64,000 bases of DNA from Neisseria weixii (GTDB lineage: Bacteria > Pseudomonadota > Gammaproteobacteria > Burkholderiales > Neisseriaceae): contig NZ_CP023429.1 of assembly GCF_002327085.1 (NCBI RefSeq), positions 1,674,001 to 1,738,000 on the forward strand, in the 5' to 3' direction. The translations under genes and the position numbers were made by a program. The notes beneath the pieces were generated by a model. It did not search any database and was not told where the DNA came from. It saw only the letters and a list, made by a program, of their open reading frames with translations. Every line of letters starts with the position of its first letter. Position 1 is the first letter of the stretch. Shown in pieces: positions 61,029-64,000 of the stretch.

Positions 61029-62063
61029 TCAATATTGCACCGACCAAGCCACGGTTTGGCCTGCGCGCATCGGCACCAACACTTCATCACCGTAAGGCAT
61101 ATTTTCAGGAACGGTTTGCGCTTGTTTTACCAAAGTGATGGTACGGCTGTTTTCCGGCAAGCCGTAGAAACGTGCGCCGTTTTTAGATGCAAAGGCTTCG
61201 AGTTTGTCAAGTGCACCGGCGTTTTCAAACACCTCGGCGTAAAGCTCGATGGCGGTCATGGCGCTGAACATACCGGCACAGCCGCAGGCATTTTCTTTGG
61301 CGGATTTGGCGTGTGGCGCGGAATCGGTGCCCAAGAAGAATTTATGCGCTTTGTCACCGGTAACGGCGGCAACCAAGGCTTGGCGGTGGGTTTCGCGTTT
61401 CAACACCGGCAGGCAGAAATGATGCGGATGCACACCGCCGACGAGCAAATCGTTGCGGTTGAGCAGCAGATGCTGCGGGGTCACGCTGGCGGCCACGTTG
61501 TCACCTGCTTCCAACACCAAGCGGGCGGCATCGGCGGTGGTGATGTGTTCAAACACCACTTTCAAATCGGGAACTTGCTGCAACACGGGCTTCATCACGC
61601 GCTCGATAAAGGCGGCTTCGCGGTCGAAAATATCGATTTCGGCCTCGGTCACTTCGCCATGCACCAAGAAACGCATGTCTTGCGCCGCCATTTCCTGCAA
61701 CACGGGAATCAGTTTGAACAAATCGGTCACGCCGGAATCGGAATTGGTGGTGGCGCCGGCCGGATACAGTTTGAAGGCAACCATGCCGGCGGCTTTGGCT
61801 TCGCACACCAGTTCAGGTGTGGATTTGTCGGTGAGATACAGCGTCATCAATGGCTCAAAAGTGCTGCCTACAGGCAAGGCATCGAGAATGCGCTGTTTAT
61901 ACGCCAAGGTATCGGCCACGCTGACCACGGGCGGCTTCAGGTTGGGCATAATCACGGCGCGGCCCATTTGGCGGGCGGTGAAAGGAGCTACGGCTTTGAG
62001 TGCTTCGCCGTCGCGCAGGTGCAAATGCATGTCATCCGGCTGGATAATGGTCAGGGTTTGCAT
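61029..62063 (-). CDS. pyrC: dihydroorotase
   Basis: The 344-residue enzyme is a class II zinc amidohydrolase of pyrimidine synthesis: metal motif [13 protein letters not shown], the carboxylated Lys in [19 protein letters not shown], then [12 protein letters not shown] and [13 protein letters not shown]. Length is typical. Confidence 0.96.
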   Translation of the reverse strand: MQTLTIIQPDDMHLHLRDGEALKAVAPFTARQMGRAVIMPNLKPPVVSVADTLAYKQRILDALPVGSTFEPLMTLYLTDKSTPELVCEAKAAGMVAFKLYPAGATTNSDSGVTDLFKLIPVLQEMAAQDMRFLVHGEVTEAEIDIFDREAAFIERVMKPVLQQVPDLKVVFEHITTADAARLVLEAGDNVAASVTPQHLLLNRNDLLVGGVHPHHFCLPVLKRETHRQALVAAVTGDKAHKFFLGTDSAPHAKSAKENACGCAGMFSAMTAIELYAEVFENAGALDKLEAFASKNGARFYGLPENSRTITLVKQAQTVPENMPYGDEVLVPMRAGQTVAWSVQY

Positions 62064-62088
62064 GGTGGTTTCCTTTTGGTTTTACGGT

Positions 62089-62121
62089 TTCAGACGGCCT
62101 TTTGTTCAGGCCGTCTGAAAA
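62089..62121. terminator. inverted DUS pair
   Basis: TTTCAGACGGCCTTTTG with CAGGCCGTCTGAAAA, between lipoprotein gene and pyrC. Confidence 0.55.
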
Positions 62122-62712
62122 TCAATTTGTTTGGTTCAATACCGGTTTGGAATGATAAATCTGATGGGTGAAATATAATGCGGCTTGCGCAGGCAACTGC
62201 TCCGATGGCGATGTATTGGCCGTCAGCACCCATTCTTCAGGGCTGCCCGATTCACGCCATGCATAGGAAAGCTGACGGAAAGGAAACGGCGATTGTGTGG
62301 ATTTTTCGGAACGCAATTCATGGTTCATGCCTTGCGGCGCTTGCTCGACCAGTTGCATGAATTGCTGGCGCACCATATTCTCATCGGCTTTTTCGGTTTT
62401 GATGCTGCAGCTTTCCGGCGCAAGGCTGAGATAATAAGCCGTCTGGTTTTTCTCGAGCTTCCAAACGGCGTTCCAATCGAGTTCCATCATGCCGAAAGGC
62501 AGGTTTTTTACATCGTCTTCCGTCATGGCTTGTGCATCTTGTGCGCCCGCCCAAGCGGTCACTCGAGCCGGTTCGCCACGCAGCGTCACGCATGATTCGT
62601 TAAAAAGCTTCACCGCTTCTTGCGCCCGCTCTTCTCTTTGCTTGGGCGATAATTCTTCGCCGCCGCAAGCAACCAACACCAACAGCGTTGCACACAATAA
62701 GGTTTTCTGCAT
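62122..62712 (-). CDS. hypothetical lipoprotein
   Basis: A 196-residue protein with a lipobox (MQKTLLCATLLVLVACGGEE, Cys at 16). The mature part (VKLFNESCVTLRGEPARVTA, ESCSIKTEKADENMVRQQFM) is unrecognised; the two cysteines could form a disulfide. It appears fused in frame to tusA only because that gene is frameshifted. A DUS separates them. Confidence 0.75.
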   Translation of the reverse strand: MQKTLLCATLLVLVACGGEELSPKQREERAQEAVKLFNESCVTLRGEPARVTAWAGAQDAQAMTEDDVKNLPFGMMELDWNAVWKLEKNQTAYYLSLAPESCSIKTEKADENMVRQQFMQLVEQAPQGMNHELRSEKSTQSPFPFRQLSYAWRESGSPEEWVLTANTSPSEQLPAQAALYFTHQIYHSKPVLNQTN

Positions 62713-62722
62713 TTCAGACGGC

Positions 62723-62943
62723 CTATTTGTGTTTGAGCACCAAGGTAAACACACCTTCGCTTTCAGTCGATTCCAATAAAACATGGCCGGTTTGGCGGCA
62801 GAAGGCTTCAAAATCGCCCGGCGCCCCGGGTCGGTGGCCAATACGGTCAACACTTCATCGGTTTGCATTTGTGCCAAGGCTTTTTTGGCACGCAAAATCG
62901 GCATCGGGCATTTCAAGCCGGTTACGTCTAAGGTTTGTGTCAT
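62723..62943 (-). CDS. tusA: sulfur carrier TusA, frameshifted
   Basis: A 73-residue persulfide carrier: LDVTGLKCPMPILRAKKALA with the active Cys, then VLATDPGAPGDFEAFCRQTG. The frame breaks at TDPG near 62826, where GGGG stands in place of GGGGG; the other frame continues to GVFTLVLKHK and a stop at 62723. It acts in thio-modification of tRNA or sulfur trafficking. Confidence 0.85.
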
Positions 62944-63051
62944 GATGGTTTGCGTTTAATCTGGTTAAATATTAGGTTAATTATACCTGACTTGCTTGCA
63001 CCTGCGCTTTTGAAACCCTAAAATGCAAAATATTTCATCATGGAGAGCGTT

Positions 63052-63663
63052 ATGCGCCGCATCAGTTTGCTGGTTATGGTCTTGGCTGCCACTTCCGCTT
63101 TTGCCCTGCCCAAAAGCGATAAAGACAGCTTGGTCAACAGTCGTTATCAAGAAAGCGCCGGAGAAAAAGCGGCCCGCGAATTTAAAGAAGCCGAAGTCGG
63201 TTTACCTGCTCTGCCGGACACCAAATCAGGCGATTGGTTTGATATTTATGTGAGCGAAACCTATGCCAAGCAGCCGAAAATTTTATTGGACAGCCTGCAA
63301 ATCATGCCTTCGCCAGACACCAGCATCCGCTATATTTTGAACACGCAGTCTTCTCAAGGTTACGATAACCTGACGGCCGAAGGTATTTTCTGCGCCCGCT
63401 CCAGCTTCAATTACGGCGGCGATAAACGCTCTTCGTATAAAATATTCGGCTATGGCGATCCGGTAAACAGCCGTTGGATTCAACCGCGCAATGCAGATTG
63501 GAAGCCGATGGGCGGCGCGATGAGCCGCAACGATGAACTGCGCAGCGTGCTTTATAACGCATTCTGTGTCGATGGTACGCCAAATACAGTGAAAGGTTTG
63601 ATTGAGCGCTTGCAACAACGCGCCGGCCGCCACAAACCAAGCTTGGCCAATACCAACAAATAA
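63052..63663 (+). CDS. CNP1-like periplasmic protein
   Basis: The 203-residue protein has a signal peptide (RRISLLVMVLAATSAFA) and the CNP1-like pattern: VLPALPDTKSG-type start, WFDIYVSETYAKQPKILLDS, then GIFCARSSFNYGGDKRSSYK and SVLYNAFCVDG with a conserved Cys pair. The ATG with SD GGAGAG is chosen over one 12 bp upstream. The role is unknown. Confidence 0.75.
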   Translation: MRRISLLVMVLAATSAFALPKSDKDSLVNSRYQESAGEKAAREFKEAEVGLPALPDTKSGDWFDIYVSETYAKQPKILLDSLQIMPSPDTSIRYILNTQSSQGYDNLTAEGIFCARSSFNYGGDKRSSYKIFGYGDPVNSRWIQPRNADWKPMGGAMSRNDELRSVLYNAFCVDGTPNTVKGLIERLQQRAGRHKPSLANTNK

Positions 63664-63669
63664 AATTAA

Positions 63670-63711
63670 ACAGGCCGTCTGAAAAATTCCCGCTTTCCGA
63701 CGGCCTTTTAC
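63670..63711. terminator. DUS terminator
   Basis: CAGGCCGTCTGAAAAA pairs with CTTTCCGACGGCCTTTTA; one arm is imperfect. Confidence 0.6.
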
Positions 63712-63769
63712 TTTAAATTTTTTCAGACGGCCTTATATCAAGTTTAAACTCTTGAAGGACTTAACGCCC

Positions 63770-64000
63770 ATGAACATCAGCGAAATCGCCAAACGCTCGG
63801 GCTTGAGCAGCAAAATGATTCGTGACTATGAAAAAATCGGTTTGATTCCGGCCACCGGGCGCAACGAATCGGGGTATCGCCAATATCAGGAAAAAGATTT
63901 AGACACACTGATGTTTATCAAACACGCGCGTGATGTTGATTTTTCATTGGCGCAAATCGAAACTTTATTGCGGCTCAAACACAATCCGCAACGAACCAGC
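63770..64000 (+). CDS. MerR-family regulator, partial (CueR-like)
   Basis: The first 77 codons are in the window: a MerR winged helix MNISEIAKRSGLSSKMIRDY, then YEKIGLIPATGRNESGYRQY and the recognition-helix part, entering the coiled coil (DFSLAQIETLLRLKHNPQRT). The pattern is CueR/HmrR-like, but the metal-binding loop is beyond the edge. Confidence 0.8.
   Translation, partial: MNISEIAKRSGLSSKMIRDYEKIGLIPATGRNESGYRQYQEKDLDTLMFIKHARDVDFSLAQIETLLRLKHNPQRTS

Noticed and set aside
62122..62943. A TusA-lipoprotein fusion of 273 residues
   Set aside because: The lipobox inside and the lost G in tusA show two separate genes joined by a frameshift.

Overview
The window is a chromosomal segment of a Neisseria species or close relative. 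Copies of the 10-base DNA uptake core GCCGTCTGAA occur throughout, in both the AT form (ATGCCGTCTGAA) and the AG form (AGGCCGTCTGAA). Many sit as inverted pairs that double as terminators, and the housekeeping genes are typically neisserial (waaF, comE beside an rRNA operon, rluD/bamD, rnc/era). The species cannot be fixed from the sequence.

Layout. 1-15.4 kb: housekeeping genes (waaF, DUF2254, proA, a dead rraA, cysN, an LtaS-type sulfatase, glnB, purL, an acetyltransferase, an unknown, gloB). 15.4-17.4 kb: a mobile patch with a 443-bp tandem duplication carrying the start of a filamentous-phage-type replication gene, and two inverted copies of a ~250-bp MITE around an RDD membrane protein. 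17.5-22.5 kb: holA, lptE, pgeF, rluD, bamD. 22.6-44.4 kb: IS debris, then an IS1106/IS5-type element split by a 20.3-kb Mu-ended prophage (23444-43766). Inside the prophage are dam, a C5 methyltransferase overlapped by a com-like gene, fibres, a P2-type contractile tail, and an inverted head block (terminase end, portal, F, G). Early genes, capsid and protease are absent, so it is defective. 44.8-50.8 kb: comE and a full rRNA operon (16S, tRNA-Ile, tRNA-Ala, 23S, 5S) read on the minus strand. 51-64 kb: coaBC, a type III restriction-modification pair whose mod has a poly-G tract at its start, era, DUF2489, rnc, DUF2185, ribH, nusB, pyrC, a lipoprotein, tusA, a CNP1-like protein and a truncated MerR-type regulator.

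How the parts work together. The prophage keeps a nearly complete tail and baseplate set but has lost the head and replication genes. Its right end carries a DNA-modification module (com, dcm, dam) where Mu carries com/mom. The chromosomal type III system is separate; its mod appears to be out of frame because of the poly-G length.

A caution on the whole window: at least 17 genes are broken by single-base indels, most of them one missing base in or next to a short homopolymer, including genes that should be essential (holA, lptE, coaBC). This looks like systematic sequencing or assembly error rather than gene decay. Such genes are given full-length spans here with the break marked. rraA, with two nonsense codons, is a better case for real decay.
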